From positions 9,581,001-9,645,000 of the forward strand of contig NZ_CP107902.1 in NCBI RefSeq assembly GCF_036013935.1: a DNA stretch of 64,000 bases. The letters run 5' to 3'. Origin of the DNA: Streptomyces sp. NBC_00461 (GTDB lineage: Bacteria; Actinomycetota; Actinomycetes; Streptomycetales; Streptomycetaceae). Shown here one piece after another: positions 8,714 to 16,763 of this stretch. Within the stretch, counting starts at the first letter, position 1. Every line of letters begins with the position of its first letter. Both the position numbers and the translations under genes were made by a program. The notes under the pieces are model-generated. The model was given only the letters and a program-made list of their open reading frames with translations. It did no database searches and was not told the origin of the DNA.

Positions 8714-10069
8714 TCACAGGTGGTAGGCGTACTCGGTGAACTCCCAGTCGGTGACGTGCCGTTGGAAGCGTTCGATCTCGTTGCGCTTGTAGGAGAGGAA
8801 GGAAGCGGTGAAGTCCTTGCCGAGGACGTCGGTCAGTTCCGTGTCCGCTTCCAGGGCGTCCAGCGCGGCCGGCAGGCTCATGGGCAGTACTGCTGCCTTG
8901 GCGGTGTCGTAGCCGTACCCCTCCAGTGGGGCGGGGGGCTCCTCGCCAGCCAGCACCCCGAGCAGCGCGGCGGCGACCGTGCCCGCGATCAGCAGGTACG
9001 GGTTGGCGCTGGCGTCACCCAGGCGCAGTTCGAACCGTGCGCCGGAGCCGCGCTCGGGCGGGATGCGGACCATGGCGCTGCGGTTGTCCAGGCCCCAGTC
9101 GATCAGCCAGGGCGCGAGGGTGTCGGGACCGAAACGCTTGTAGGAGTTCACGGTCGGGTTGGCCAGTGCGGCCAGGGCCGGGGCGTGGGCGAGGATGCCG
9201 GCGACGGCGTGGCGGGCGGTGGCGGACAGCCCGTACGGCCCGGCGGGATCGTCGAAGGCGTTGCCGCCCTCGTCGTTGTCGCAGGACAGGTGGAGATGGA
9301 AACCGGAGCCGCCGGCATCGTTGAACGGCTTGGCCATGAACGTGGCGAGTTTCCCCTCCTTCCGGGCCAGCTCCTTGATCGCGGACTTGAAGCGGAAGGC
9401 GCGGTCCGCGGCGGACAGGGCTTCGGAGTGGGTGAGGTTGATCTCGAACTGGCCGCCGTCGAACTCGTGGTTGCCGCTGGTCGCGCCGATGTTCATGTCC
9501 CGCAGCAGACGCAGCGTGCGGAGCAGATGATTGTTGCCGTCGGCGCGCAGACCGGCTGTGTAGACGACGCCGGCGGCGCCCGAGTAACGCTTCCAGCCGC
9601 TCGGGTAGGCAGGGTCCTCGTCGCAGAGGAAGTACTCGAGCTCGGGGCCGACCACCGGACGCAGGCCGTGTTCGGCACACCGGGCGAGGACGGTGCGCAG
9701 AAGATCGCGGGGCGACTCCGGTGCGGGCAGGCCGGTGGCCGGGTCGGTGACGTCGGCGAGGCAGGACGCGACGCCGGGCTCCCAGGGGAGGGGGGCCAGG
9801 CTGTCCAGGTCCGGTCGCACGGTGATGTCGGGCAGGCCGGCGTCGAGACCGCCGGAGACGGGGACCACGTCGCCCTGGGGGCTGGTGTGGTAGACGGCCC
9901 GGCAGAAGGCCAGGCCGTGGTCGCAGGCCGACGGCAGGTGGTCCAGCAGGATGTCGCGTGCGCGGTCGGTGCCGATGAGGTCGGGATATGTCACGCGCAC
10001 CACGTCGATGCCCTCGGCGGCGAGCCGCTGCATGTGCTGACGGACGCTGGGGGTTGGAGCTGCGCTCAC
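8714..10069 (-). CDS. Glutamine-synthetase-like gamma-glutamylamide synthetase
   Basis: A GlnA-fold ATP-dependent ligase of 451 residues. GTG 10069 is preceded by GAGGAG; a longer ATG frame overlaps the promoter region and is unlikely. The N-terminal beta-grasp part (VRVTYPDLIGTDRARDILLD) leads to the catalytic part with VVGPELEYFL near residue 165, GNHEFDGGQFEINL near 230, the ATP motif GGSGFHLHLS near 275, NSYKRFG near 330 and ARFELRLGD near 370. Members that are not true glutamine synthetases join glutamate to amines (polyamines, ethanolamine, aniline, isopropylamine). It lies in a region with a PuuC-like dehydrogenase, a PuuD-like hydrolase and a permease, so gamma-glutamylation of an amine substrate is the favoured role. 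Confidence 0.82.
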   Translation of the reverse strand: MSAAPTPSVRQHMQRLAAEGIDVVRVTYPDLIGTDRARDILLDHLPSACDHGLAFCRAVYHTSPQGDVVPVSGGLDAGLPDITVRPDLDSLAPLPWEPGVASCLADVTDPATGLPAPESPRDLLRTVLARCAEHGLRPVVGPELEYFLCDEDPAYPSGWKRYSGAAGVVYTAGLRADGNNHLLRTLRLLRDMNIGATSGNHEFDGGQFEINLTHSEALSAADRAFRFKSAIKELARKEGKLATFMAKPFNDAGGSGFHLHLSCDNDEGGNAFDDPAGPYGLSATARHAVAGILAHAPALAALANPTVNSYKRFGPDTLAPWLIDWGLDNRSAMVRIPPERGSGARFELRLGDASANPYLLIAGTVAAALLGVLAGEEPPAPLEGYGYDTAKAAVLPMSLPAALDALEADTELTDVLGKDFTASFLSYKRNEIERFQRHVTDWEFTEYAYHL

Positions 10070-10148
10070 CGATGTCTCCTCGGGCGCTTGGGGGATGTGG
10101 GTGGCGAGGGAAGTCAGAGGGCCGGTGCTGTTGGGGGCACGGGCGGAC

Positions 10149-10166
10149 TTGTTTGATGCCAAACGG
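10149..10166 (+). promoter_or_regulatory. Operator, TTGTTTGATGCCAAACGG (proposed MarR site 1)
   Basis: It contains the inverted repeat GTTTG-N4-CAAAC. It overlaps the -10 of the minus-strand operon. Closely related sites are at 10255, 20637, 22224 and, more weakly, at 32633 in front of the island's MarR gene. Confidence 0.65.
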
Positions 10167-10191
10167 TATGGGGGTTGCGGACGCCCCACAA
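10163..10191 (-). promoter_or_regulatory. Promoter of the ligase-P450-LLM operon
   Basis: On the minus strand TTGTGG (10186-10191) is followed after 17 bases by TACCGT (10163-10168). The -10 element runs directly into the operator at 10149-10166, so a bound repressor would block RNA polymerase. Confidence 0.55.
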
Positions 10192-10208
10192 GAGGGGATG
10201 GAAAAAAA

Positions 10209-10224
10209 TTATCCGCATGGATAG
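10209..10224 (+). promoter_or_regulatory. TetR-type operator TTATCCGCATGGATAG (site 1)
   Basis: The arms TATCC and GGATA flank four bases. The site ends four bases before the -35 of the ferredoxin promoter. Matching palindromes lie at 16657-16672 and 28833-28848, next to the two TetR genes of the island. Confidence 0.7.
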
Positions 10225-10227
10225 GTA

Positions 10228-10256
10228 TTGACCAGGGGTGGACGGCTTCTTATGTT
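10228..10256 (+). promoter_or_regulatory. Promoter of the ferredoxin-Hpa operon
   Basis: TTGACC (10228-10233), a 17-base spacer and TATGTT (10251-10256) make a good housekeeping promoter. It lies between the TetR-type site upstream and a GCCAAAT operator at the expected start of transcription. Confidence 0.65.
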
Positions 10257-10272
10257 GTTTGAAGCCAAATGA
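10255..10272 (+). promoter_or_regulatory. Operator, TTGTTTGAAGCCAAATGA (proposed MarR site 2)
   Basis: Second copy of the motif in this intergenic region. It covers the -10 end and the expected transcription start of the ferredoxin operon, a position that suits repression. Confidence 0.65.
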
Positions 10273-10306
10273 GTAAGGGCCCCCGTCAGTCGCCGGGCCC
10301 TTGGCC

Positions 10307-10339
10307 GGGGCCCGGCCGACAGCGGTCGGGCCCCTTTTC
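10307..10339 (+). terminator. Hairpin with T-run in the leader (possible attenuator)
   Basis: GGGGCCCG (10307-10314) pairs with CGGGCCCC (10327-10334) and is followed by TTTTC. It lies between the promoter at 10228 and the ferredoxin start, so it would stop the operon's own transcript unless another structure forms. Other GGGCCC blocks upstream (about 10278 and 10295) could compete for pairing. Confidence 0.45.
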
Positions 10340-10386
10340 TTCCCCTTGCCCCCGCCCCGACGCCCTCACTTTCAGGAGGACTGGCC

Positions 10387-10575
10387 ATGAAGGTCGTCGT
10401 CGACATGAACAAGTGCCAGGACCACGGCCAGTGCGTCTTCGCCGCCCCCGATGTCTTCTCCATGGACGACAGCGGCCACCTGGCCTACGTCTCCGACCCC
10501 GACGACGCGCTGCGCGACGAGGTCGAGGAAGCCGCAGACGTGTGTCCGCTCCAGGCCATCCGTATCGAGGGCTGA
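10387..10575 (+). CDS. Ferredoxin for P450 (CxxHxxC type)
   Basis: A 62-residue soluble ferredoxin with a strong AGGAGG site. The cluster ligands read CQDHGQC near residues 10-16 and CP near residue 53. With His in the second ligand position this is the class that carries a 3Fe-4S (or atypical 4Fe-4S) cluster and feeds actinobacterial P450s. It is translationally joined to the reductase that follows, which gives a complete electron chain for the P450 encoded divergently at 7410-8696. Confidence 0.9.
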   Translation: MKVVVDMNKCQDHGQCVFAAPDVFSMDDSGHLAYVSDPDDALRDEVEEAADVCPLQAIRIEG

Positions 10576-10577
10576 TG

Positions 10578-11786
10578 ATGAACGCACGCATCGTCGTGGC
10601 CGGCGCCTCCATGGCCGGTCTGCGCGCGGCCGAGCAGCTGCGGGCTGCCGGCTGGACCGGAGCCATCACGCTCGTCGGTGACGAGCCGCACATGCCCTAC
10701 AACCGGCCGCCCCTGTCCAAGGAGGTCCTGGCCGGCAAGGCACCCTTCGAGTCCCTCGCCTTCCGCCCGCGGGCGAGCGTGGCCGACGCGGAGTGGCGGC
10801 TGGGCACCAAGGTCGTCGCCGCGCGGCTCGCTGAGAACATCGTCGAGTTCGACGACGGCGAGGCACTCACGTACGACGGACTGGTCGTCGCCACCGGAAT
10901 GCGGCCCCGGCGCCTGCGCTGCCCCGGCCCGCTCGCCGGCCGGCACACGGTCCGCACCATCGACGACGCGCAGGGCCTGCGACAGGCCCTCACCAGGCCC
11001 GGAGCCCGGGTGGTCGTCGTCGGAGGCGGCTTCATCGGCTGCGAGGTCGCCGCCACCGCCGTCGCTCTGGGCGCCCGCGAGGTGACCGTAGTCGACCCGC
11101 TGCCGCTGCCGATGGTCGGCCCCCTGGGAGAGCTCCTCGCCAGGGCCCTGCTGAAGCGCCACGAAGAACGCGGCGTGCGCTTCGCCCTCGGCACGGGCGT
11201 GACCGGCTTCACCGGCGACGACCATGTCACCGGCGTCGCCCTCGGCGACGGCACCGTCCTGCCCGCCGATGTGGTGGTTGAGTCGGTCGGCTCGGTCGCC
11301 AACACCGAGTGGCTGGACGGCAACGGCCTCGACCTGAGCGACGGCGTGCTCACCGACGAGCACCTGCGCGTCGGCGGACGGCCCGACGTGGTGGCCGTCG
11401 GTGACGTCGCCCGTTTCCCCAACGCCCGCTACGACGGCGTACCGCGCCGTGTGGAGCACTGGTGCATCCCCACGGACACCGCCAAGCACGCCGCGAAGAC
11501 CCTGGTCGCCGGGCTGAGCGGCACCGGCCACGACCTGTCCTCGTTCGCGCCGCTGCCCACCTTCTGGAGCGACCAGCACGACTTCCGCCTGCAGTCCTTC
11601 GGGGCACCGGTACTCGGCAAGGAGGACGTGCGCGTACTGGAGGGCGACCTCGACGGTGACGTCGTCGTCGGCTACCACGCCGGTGCCCGGCTGGCCGGTG
11701 TCGTCGCCCTGGGCGGTCAGGCCGCGGCGGCCGCCGCCTCCCGTTACCGCGCCGAACTGCTCAAGCAGCCCGCCCCCTCCGCCTAA
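10578..11786 (+). CDS. NAD(P)H:ferredoxin reductase (FAD)
   Basis: A pyridine-nucleotide-disulfide-type flavoprotein of about 402 residues that reduces the preceding ferredoxin. The FAD-binding motif is degenerate but clear (IVVAGASMAGLRAAEQLR), followed by MPYNRPPLSKEVLAG, the NAD(P) motif VVVVGGGFIGCEVAATA near residue 145, and the FAD-closing motif VVAVGDVARF near residue 270. The sequence TGATGATG overlaps the ferredoxin stop; the second ATG (10578) has the better distance to GAGGG. The C-terminal reductase domain has the usual PTFWSDQ stretch. Confidence 0.9.
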   Translation: MNARIVVAGASMAGLRAAEQLRAAGWTGAITLVGDEPHMPYNRPPLSKEVLAGKAPFESLAFRPRASVADAEWRLGTKVVAARLAENIVEFDDGEALTYDGLVVATGMRPRRLRCPGPLAGRHTVRTIDDAQGLRQALTRPGARVVVVGGGFIGCEVAATAVALGAREVTVVDPLPLPMVGPLGELLARALLKRHEERGVRFALGTGVTGFTGDDHVTGVALGDGTVLPADVVVESVGSVANTEWLDGNGLDLSDGVLTDEHLRVGGRPDVVAVGDVARFPNARYDGVPRRVEHWCIPTDTAKHAAKTLVAGLSGTGHDLSSFAPLPTFWSDQHDFRLQSFGAPVLGKEDVRVLEGDLDGDVVVGYHAGARLAGVVALGGQAAAAAASRYRAELLKQPAPSA

Positions 11787-11800
11787 GGACCTTGCTGATC

Positions 11801-12607
11801 ATGACCACCGTCCGTGGATTCTTCTTCCCCAAGACGGCGAGCGGAGCCTCGTCGCTGATCCCCTCACCGCCCTATCGGTACTCCGGGGACCTGCTCACCG
11901 TCGAGTACCGCACCGACCCGGCCCGCGTGCGTGAGCTGCTTCCAGAGCCCCTGGAGCTCGCCGACGAGGACCCGGGCGCGGTCGCGCTGATCTGGGCCGA
12001 CTGGCAGTCCTGCTCGGCGTCCGGCGAGGAACTGCTCGACCCGGTGCTCTCCCAGTACAAGGAGGCCTTCGCGGTCGTCCGCTGCAAGTACCGCGGGCAG
12101 ACGTACTCGCGCTGCGTCTACATCTGGGTCGACAAGGACTTCGCCATCGCACGCGGGCTGCACCAGGGCTACCCGAAGAAGCTCGGCTCGATCCACCAGA
12201 CCCGCCCGCACCCCTACGGGCCCGCCCCGCGCATCGAGGCGGGGGCCCGTTTCGGCGCCACGCTCGCCGCCGCCGACCGGCGCCTCGCCCACACCGTGGT
12301 CACCCTGCGCGAGCCGTCGGAGACGAACGGCTTCGTCAACGCCCACCCGATGGCCCACCACCGCTGGCTGCCCTCCATCGAGAAGGGCAAGGGCCTCGCC
12401 CTCGACGAGCTGATCGAGTCGGGCGCCGCGTCCTTCGAGGCGGGACAGGCCTGGCGCGGCGACGCCGAGCTGGAGCTGTTCGAGGCGCCCACCGAAGAAC
12501 TGGCCCGCCTGGAGATCCGCGAGCCGATCGCCGCCTACTACCGCCAGGTCGGCGTCGTCTGGGACGGCGGCCGACTGCTGGAATCCGGCACCTCCGGCGC
12601 CGAGTAG
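11801..12607 (+). CDS. Acetoacetate-decarboxylase-fold protein
   Basis: A 268-residue protein of the acetoacetate decarboxylase family. The signature around the Schiff-base lysine is present: WVDKDFAIARGLHQGYPKKLGSI near residues 110-130. Family members decarboxylate beta-keto acids or handle keto-acid tautomers and hydrations. It sits between the ferredoxin reductase and hpaE, so it probably acts on an acidic ring-cleavage or side-chain intermediate. I cannot assign the substrate. The start at 11801 is chosen by homology to MTTVRGFFFP; the ribosome binding site is weak. Confidence 0.8.
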   Translation: MTTVRGFFFPKTASGASSLIPSPPYRYSGDLLTVEYRTDPARVRELLPEPLELADEDPGAVALIWADWQSCSASGEELLDPVLSQYKEAFAVVRCKYRGQTYSRCVYIWVDKDFAIARGLHQGYPKKLGSIHQTRPHPYGPAPRIEAGARFGATLAAADRRLAHTVVTLREPSETNGFVNAHPMAHHRWLPSIEKGKGLALDELIESGAASFEAGQAWRGDAELELFEAPTEELARLEIREPIAAYYRQVGVVWDGGRLLESGTSGAE

Positions 12608-12641
12608 ACCCCACCACCTCGTGAGACCGGAGGAACAGAGC

Positions 12642-14105
12642 ATGAGCGAACACATCATCACCGTGGCCGGGGTCGCCGTCGACACCCGGCACTGGATCGG
12701 CGGCGAGCGCGTCGCCGCGACACAGACGTTCGAGGACGTCTCGCCCATCGACGGCAGCACGATCGGCGACATCTCCCGGGGCACGGCCATGGAGGCGGCC
12801 GCCGCCGTGGCCGCCGCGAAGGCCGCGTTCCCCGCCTGGGCCGCCACCTCCCGCGCGGAACGCGCCCGCATCCTGCACGCGATCGCCGACGGGGTCGAGA
12901 AGCGGATCGAAGCGCTCGCCATCGTCGAGACCATCGACAACGGAGCCCTTCTGCGCTCCCACCGCCGTGGGGTGATGCCGCGGGTCGCCCACAACTTCCG
13001 TTTCTTCGCGGACTGGCTGCTGTCGCTGGAGCACGAGGACTTCGAGACGCGCGGCCACACCAACCACGTCAGCTGGGACCCGGCCGGCCCCTGCGTCCTG
13101 ATCACCCCGTGGAACGCCCCGCTCATGCTGGCCACCTGGAAGGTCGCGCCGGCGCTGGCCGCCGGCGACACAGTGGTGCTGAAGCCCGCCGAGTGGTCGC
13201 CGCTGACCGCCTCCCTGCTGGCCGACATCGCCGCCGAGGCCGGGCTCCCGGCGGGTGTCCTCAACGTCGTCCAGGGCTACGGCTCCGAGATCGGCGACGC
13301 GCTGACCTCGCACCCCGACGTGCGCCGGATCAGCTTCACCGGCTCGGTGCCCACGGCCAAGCGCATCGCGGAGTCGGCGGCCGCGAACCTCACGCCCCTG
13401 AGTCTCGAACTGGGCGGCAAGTCGCCGCTGCTGGTGTTCGCCGACGCGGACCTGGACCTCGCCGTCGACCTGGCGGTGGAGCAGTACGACAACGCCGGCC
13501 AGGTGTGCCTGGCTGGTACCCGGCTGCTGGTCGAGGAGGCGGTCGTGGAGGAGTTCACGCGCCGGTTCGTCGAGAAGGCGAGCGCGCTGAAGCAGGGTGA
13601 TCCGCGTGACGAGGCCACGGACATCGGGCCCAACATCCACCCCCGCCAGCTGGAGAAGATCGACGGGTTCGTGCAGCGGGCCGTGGCGGCCGGTGCCCGC
13701 GCCGTCATCGGCGGCCACCCGGGGGACGGCCAGTACTACGCCCCCACCCTGCTCACCGGTGTCGCCCAGGACTCCGAGATCGTGCAGGAGGAGGTCTTCG
13801 GCCCTGTCCTGACGCTGCAGACCTTCACGGACGAGGAGGAGGCCGTCCTGCTCGCCAACGGCACCCGCTTCGGCCTGGCCGCCACCGTCTTCACGGGCAA
13901 CCGCGAGCGCGCCGAACGCATCACCGCGCGGCTGGTCGCGGGCACGGTGTGGGTGAACTGCTTCTTCGTCCGCGACCTGCAGGCACCCTTCGGCGGCTCC
14001 CGGCTTTCCGGTGTCGGCCGCGAGGGCGGCACCTGGAGCTTCGACTTCTACTGCGACGTCAAGAACACCGTGACCGCCCCGAGCGGTTGGAGGAACCATG
14101 GGTGA
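12642..14105 (+). CDS. hpaE: 5-carboxymethyl-2-hydroxymuconate semialdehyde dehydrogenase
   Basis: An NAD-dependent aldehyde dehydrogenase of 487 residues with GGAGG nine bases before the ATG. Catalytic features are PWNAP near 150, the LELGGKSP Glu near 255, and the nucleophile Cys289 in GQVCLAG. The C-terminus (NCFFVRDLQAPFGG, GREGGTWSFDFYCDVKN) is characteristic of HpaE rather than of betaine or succinate semialdehyde dehydrogenases. It oxidises the semialdehyde made by the ring-cleavage enzyme encoded immediately downstream, with which it overlaps by eight bases. Confidence 0.88.
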   Translation: MSEHIITVAGVAVDTRHWIGGERVAATQTFEDVSPIDGSTIGDISRGTAMEAAAAVAAAKAAFPAWAATSRAERARILHAIADGVEKRIEALAIVETIDNGALLRSHRRGVMPRVAHNFRFFADWLLSLEHEDFETRGHTNHVSWDPAGPCVLITPWNAPLMLATWKVAPALAAGDTVVLKPAEWSPLTASLLADIAAEAGLPAGVLNVVQGYGSEIGDALTSHPDVRRISFTGSVPTAKRIAESAAANLTPLSLELGGKSPLLVFADADLDLAVDLAVEQYDNAGQVCLAGTRLLVEEAVVEEFTRRFVEKASALKQGDPRDEATDIGPNIHPRQLEKIDGFVQRAVAAGARAVIGGHPGDGQYYAPTLLTGVAQDSEIVQEEVFGPVLTLQTFTDEEEAVLLANGTRFGLAATVFTGNRERAERITARLVAGTVWVNCFFVRDLQAPFGGSRLSGVGREGGTWSFDFYCDVKNTVTAPSGWRNHG

Positions 14106-15024
14106 GATCGTCGGGGCGGGCCTGCTGGCCCACGTCCCCACCATCGTGCTGCCCGAGGAGACCCGGCTGGAGCTCAACGGGGGCAAGGAGATCACCCTCG
14201 TCACCGGCCTGAACCAGCTCCGTCAGGATGTCTTCGAGCGCGACGACTACGACACCGTCGTCGTCCTGGACTCCCATTGGGCCACCACCGTCGAGTTCGT
14301 CGTGACCGCGCAAGCCCGCCGCGCCGGCCTGTTCACCTCCGAGGAGTTGCCGCGCGGGATGTGCCGGATGCCGTACGACTTCCCCGGTGATCCCGAACTG
14401 GCCGGGAACATCGAGAAGTTCGCCGACAAGCACGGCACCTGGATCACCGCGATCGACGACGAGTACCTGCCGATCTACTACGCCACCATCAACCTCTGGA
14501 AGTTCCTCGGCGAGGGTCTGCCCGACAAGCGGTGGGTGACCATCGGCGTCTGCCAGACCGGCGACATGGAGGACCACCTGCGCCTCGGCCGCGCCCTGGC
14601 CGACGGCATCGCCGCCACCCCGGGGCGACGCGTGCTGCTGATCGCCTCCGGTGCCCTCTCGCACACGTTCTGGCCGTTGCGGGAGCTGCGCGACCACGAA
14701 GCCAGCGACCCGGTGCACATCTTCACGCCCGCGGCCCGCGCGGCGGACTTCGAGCGGATCGCCTGGTTCAAGGAGGGCCGGCACGGCAAGGTCCTCGACA
14801 CCATGGACGAGTTCTGGAAGTACAAGCCGGAGGCGAAGTTCTTCCACTACCTGATGATGGCCGGCGCCCTCGGCGAGCGCGCCTGCGTCGCCAAGGCCCG
14901 TCAGTACGGCGAGTACGAGAACTCGATCGGCACCGGCCAGGTGCACCTCTGGTTCGACCGCCCGGCCGACGGCTGGACCGGCACCGGCCTGCCCACCCCT
15001 CGCACCCCCCACAGCCGCATCTAG
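14098..15024 (+). CDS. hpaD: 3,4-dihydroxyphenylacetate 2,3-dioxygenase (class III extradiol)
   Basis: A 308-residue ring-cleavage dioxygenase of the LigB superfamily, non-haem Fe(II) or Mn(II) dependent. Ligand and active-site motifs of the HpcB/HpaD type are visible: AHVPTI with His12, VLDSHW with His60, TSEELPRGM, ASGALSHTF near residue 187, and the C-terminal GTGQVHLWF. It opens homoprotocatechuate to 5-carboxymethyl-2-hydroxymuconate semialdehyde. The position directly after hpaE and before an hpaG-like gene supports the substrate. Confidence 0.87.
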   Translation: MGEIVGAGLLAHVPTIVLPEETRLELNGGKEITLVTGLNQLRQDVFERDDYDTVVVLDSHWATTVEFVVTAQARRAGLFTSEELPRGMCRMPYDFPGDPELAGNIEKFADKHGTWITAIDDEYLPIYYATINLWKFLGEGLPDKRWVTIGVCQTGDMEDHLRLGRALADGIAATPGRRVLLIASGALSHTFWPLRELRDHEASDPVHIFTPAARAADFERIAWFKEGRHGKVLDTMDEFWKYKPEAKFFHYLMMAGALGERACVAKARQYGEYENSIGTGQVHLWFDRPADGWTGTGLPTPRTPHSRI

Positions 15025-15035
15025 GAGTCCGTAAC

Positions 15036-15881
15036 ATGCCCGAGTACCGCCGCATCCTCCTCGACGGCGCCGCCGTCCAGGTCACCGTCGACGGTGACGA
15101 ACTCGTCGCCGGGGACGGCCGCCGCGTCAAGACCGAGGACGCACAGCACCTGCCCCCGGTCGTCCCCTCCAAGGTCATCGCCGTCCACCTCAACCACCGC
15201 AGCCGGGTCGACGAGTTCCAGATCGACCTTCCCGACACCCCCACCTACTTCCACAAGCCGACCTCGGCCCTCAACTCCCACAAGGGCGCCATCGTCCGCC
15301 CCGAGGGCTGCAAATGGCTCAACTACGAGGGCGAGGTCGCCATCGTCATCGGGAAGACCGCGCGCAACATCTCCCCGGCCGAAGCGGGCGAGTACATCGC
15401 CGGCTACACGATCGCCAACGACTACGGACTGCACGACTTCCGCGACACCGACGCCGGCTCCATGCTCCGCGTCAAGGGCTCCGACACCCTCTGCCCCCTC
15501 GGCCCCGGCCTGGTCACCGATTGGGACTTCCACGGCAAGGCCCTGCGCACGTACGTCAACGGGGAGGTCGTCCAGGACGGTACGACGGACGAGATGAAGT
15601 GGGACATGCACTACCTCGTCGCCGACATCGCCCGCACCATCACCCTCTACCCGGGAGACGTACTGCTGTCCGGCACCCCGGCCAATTCCCGCCCCGTCCA
15701 GCCCGGAGACGTCGTCGAGGTCGAGGTGGAGGGCCTCGGCAGACTCACCAACCACATCGTCACCGGCCCCACCCCGGTACGCACCGACGTCGGCGCCCAG
15801 CCCACCGAGTCCGAGGAAGTCCTGTCCACCGCGCTCGGCGGCGACTGGGAGTTCCGCGGCATCCGCCCGCCGAAGCGTTGA
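15036..15881 (+). CDS. hpaG: Fumarylacetoacetate-hydrolase-family isomerase/decarboxylase (HpaG/HpcE-like)
   Basis: A 281-residue FAH-fold protein with GGAG ten bases before ATG 15036. The metal-binding pattern includes KPTSALNSHKG near residue 75, EGEVAIVIGK near residue 100, ANDYGLHDFRD near 130 and LLSGTPANSRPVQPGD near 210. In the homoprotocatechuate pathway this family decarboxylates and isomerises the tricarboxylate formed by HpaE. HpaF, HpaH and HpaI are not encoded nearby, so the lower pathway must be completed elsewhere or by the acetoacetate-decarboxylase-like protein; that is uncertain. Confidence 0.8.
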   Translation: MPEYRRILLDGAAVQVTVDGDELVAGDGRRVKTEDAQHLPPVVPSKVIAVHLNHRSRVDEFQIDLPDTPTYFHKPTSALNSHKGAIVRPEGCKWLNYEGEVAIVIGKTARNISPAEAGEYIAGYTIANDYGLHDFRDTDAGSMLRVKGSDTLCPLGPGLVTDWDFHGKALRTYVNGEVVQDGTTDEMKWDMHYLVADIARTITLYPGDVLLSGTPANSRPVQPGDVVEVEVEGLGRLTNHIVTGPTPVRTDVGAQPTESEEVLSTALGGDWEFRGIRPPKR

Positions 15882-15930
15882 CGCTCCTGCGACGGTCTGC
15901 CGGTCCCGGCGTACGGGTAGGGTCGCGCTC

Positions 15931-16533
15931 ATGAGCGATTCCTCCGAGAAGCCCCCGGCCAGGCCCCGCAAGCGGGTGGACTACGGGACCGGCCGTGAGG
16001 CCCTGCTCAATGCGGCCGTGCGCGTGGTGGCCCGGGGCGGGCTGCGCAAGCTCACCTATCGCGCTGTCGCGGAGGAGGCGGGTGTCACGCACGGGCTCGT
16101 GGTACACCACTTCGGCTCGCGGGACGCGCTGATCGAGGCAGCCCTCGAACACGCGGTGCGCACCAGCGCGAGTACGAGCTCCCTGGAACCCGGCACGGGC
16201 GACATCGCGGACTTCGCGGCGGGACTGGCGGACATGGTCACCCGCGAGCCTGCCATGCAGACGTTCCAGTACGAGCTCATGCTCGAATCCCGACGCAGGC
16301 CCGAGCTGCTGCCGCAGATCCGCGCGCTGTACGACGAGTATTTCCAGGCCACGGAGAGGGAGCTGTCCCGCAGCCTGCCCGACGGCACCAGCCCAGCCCT
16401 GACCCGGCTTGTCTTCGCCGCCCTGGAGGGTCTCGTGCTGCACCAGCTGGTCCTCGACGAGCCGGACGTCACCGAGGCCGCGCTGAAAAGACTGCGGTCA
16501 TTGCTGACCCGGCAGCCGGGAGACGCAGAGTAG
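15931..16533 (+). CDS. TetR-family regulator 1 of the island
   Basis: A 200-residue TetR protein. The helix-turn-helix spans about residues 30-70: VVARGGLRKLTYRAVAEEAG then VTHGLVVHHFGSRDALIEAA. This segment is almost identical to the regulator at 28908-29591, so both should recognise the same DNA. The C-terminal half is a ligand-binding domain and differs more. The likely operator is the TTATCC-N4-GGATAA palindrome at 16657, between this gene and the next P450. It follows hpaG by about 50 bases. Confidence 0.9.
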   Translation: MSDSSEKPPARPRKRVDYGTGREALLNAAVRVVARGGLRKLTYRAVAEEAGVTHGLVVHHFGSRDALIEAALEHAVRTSASTSSLEPGTGDIADFAAGLADMVTREPAMQTFQYELMLESRRRPELLPQIRALYDEYFQATERELSRSLPDGTSPALTRLVFAALEGLVLHQLVLDEPDVTEAALKRLRSLLTRQPGDAE

Positions 16534-16568
16534 TCGCCCCCTGCCAATCCCTGCATAACAGCAGGTCA

Positions 16569-16605
16569 GGACGAGCTCCCGTCGCCAGGCGACGGGAGCT
16601 CGTCC
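16569..16605 (+). terminator. Strong hairpin terminator
   Basis: An 18-base perfect inverted repeat: GGACGAGCTCCCGTCGCC (16569-16586) and its complement (16588-16605), followed by a short T-run. It ends the Hpa/TetR transcript before the P450-2 promoter. Confidence 0.85.
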
Positions 16606-16647
16606 GTTTCCGGCGGCGTAAAGAGTTGATTACGTGCCCGCGAAGTA

Positions 16648-16676
16648 TTGACGAAATTATCCGACTGGATAATTCT
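16648..16676 (+). promoter_or_regulatory. Promoter of the P450-2/ferredoxin/molybdoenzyme operon
   Basis: TTGACG (16648-16653), a 17-base spacer and AATTCT (16671-16676). The TetR operator fills the spacer. The layout matches the promoter of the GcvT operon (TTGACA-N17-GATTCT at 28828-28856). Confidence 0.6.
16657..16672 (+). promoter_or_regulatory. TetR operator TTATCCGACTGGATAA (site 2)
   Basis: A perfect palindrome with 6-base arms and a 4-base centre, lying between -35 and -10 of the P450-2 promoter. It is the best copy of the three. Confidence 0.75.
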
Positions 16677-16763
16677 CGCGGTACGGGGCCTTTGGTCCGC
16701 CCCTCCTTCTTCCACTCCCCAGCTCCCCCTCCGCCTCGCGCCCGATACGAGGAGTGCCACTAC

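Noticed and set aside
6090..8726. Open frame of 878 codons on the plus strand
   Set aside because: It is antisense to the F420 reductase, LLM and P450 genes, has no domain pattern and arises from high third-position GC.
8720..10156. Open frame of 478 codons on the plus strand
   Set aside because: It mirrors the ligase gene; the minus-strand product has clear GlnA motifs and a ribosome binding site.
10269..10577. N-terminal extension of the ferredoxin reductase through the ferredoxin gene
   Set aside because: The extension overlaps the ferredoxin in another frame and crosses a hairpin; the reductase fold begins at 10578.
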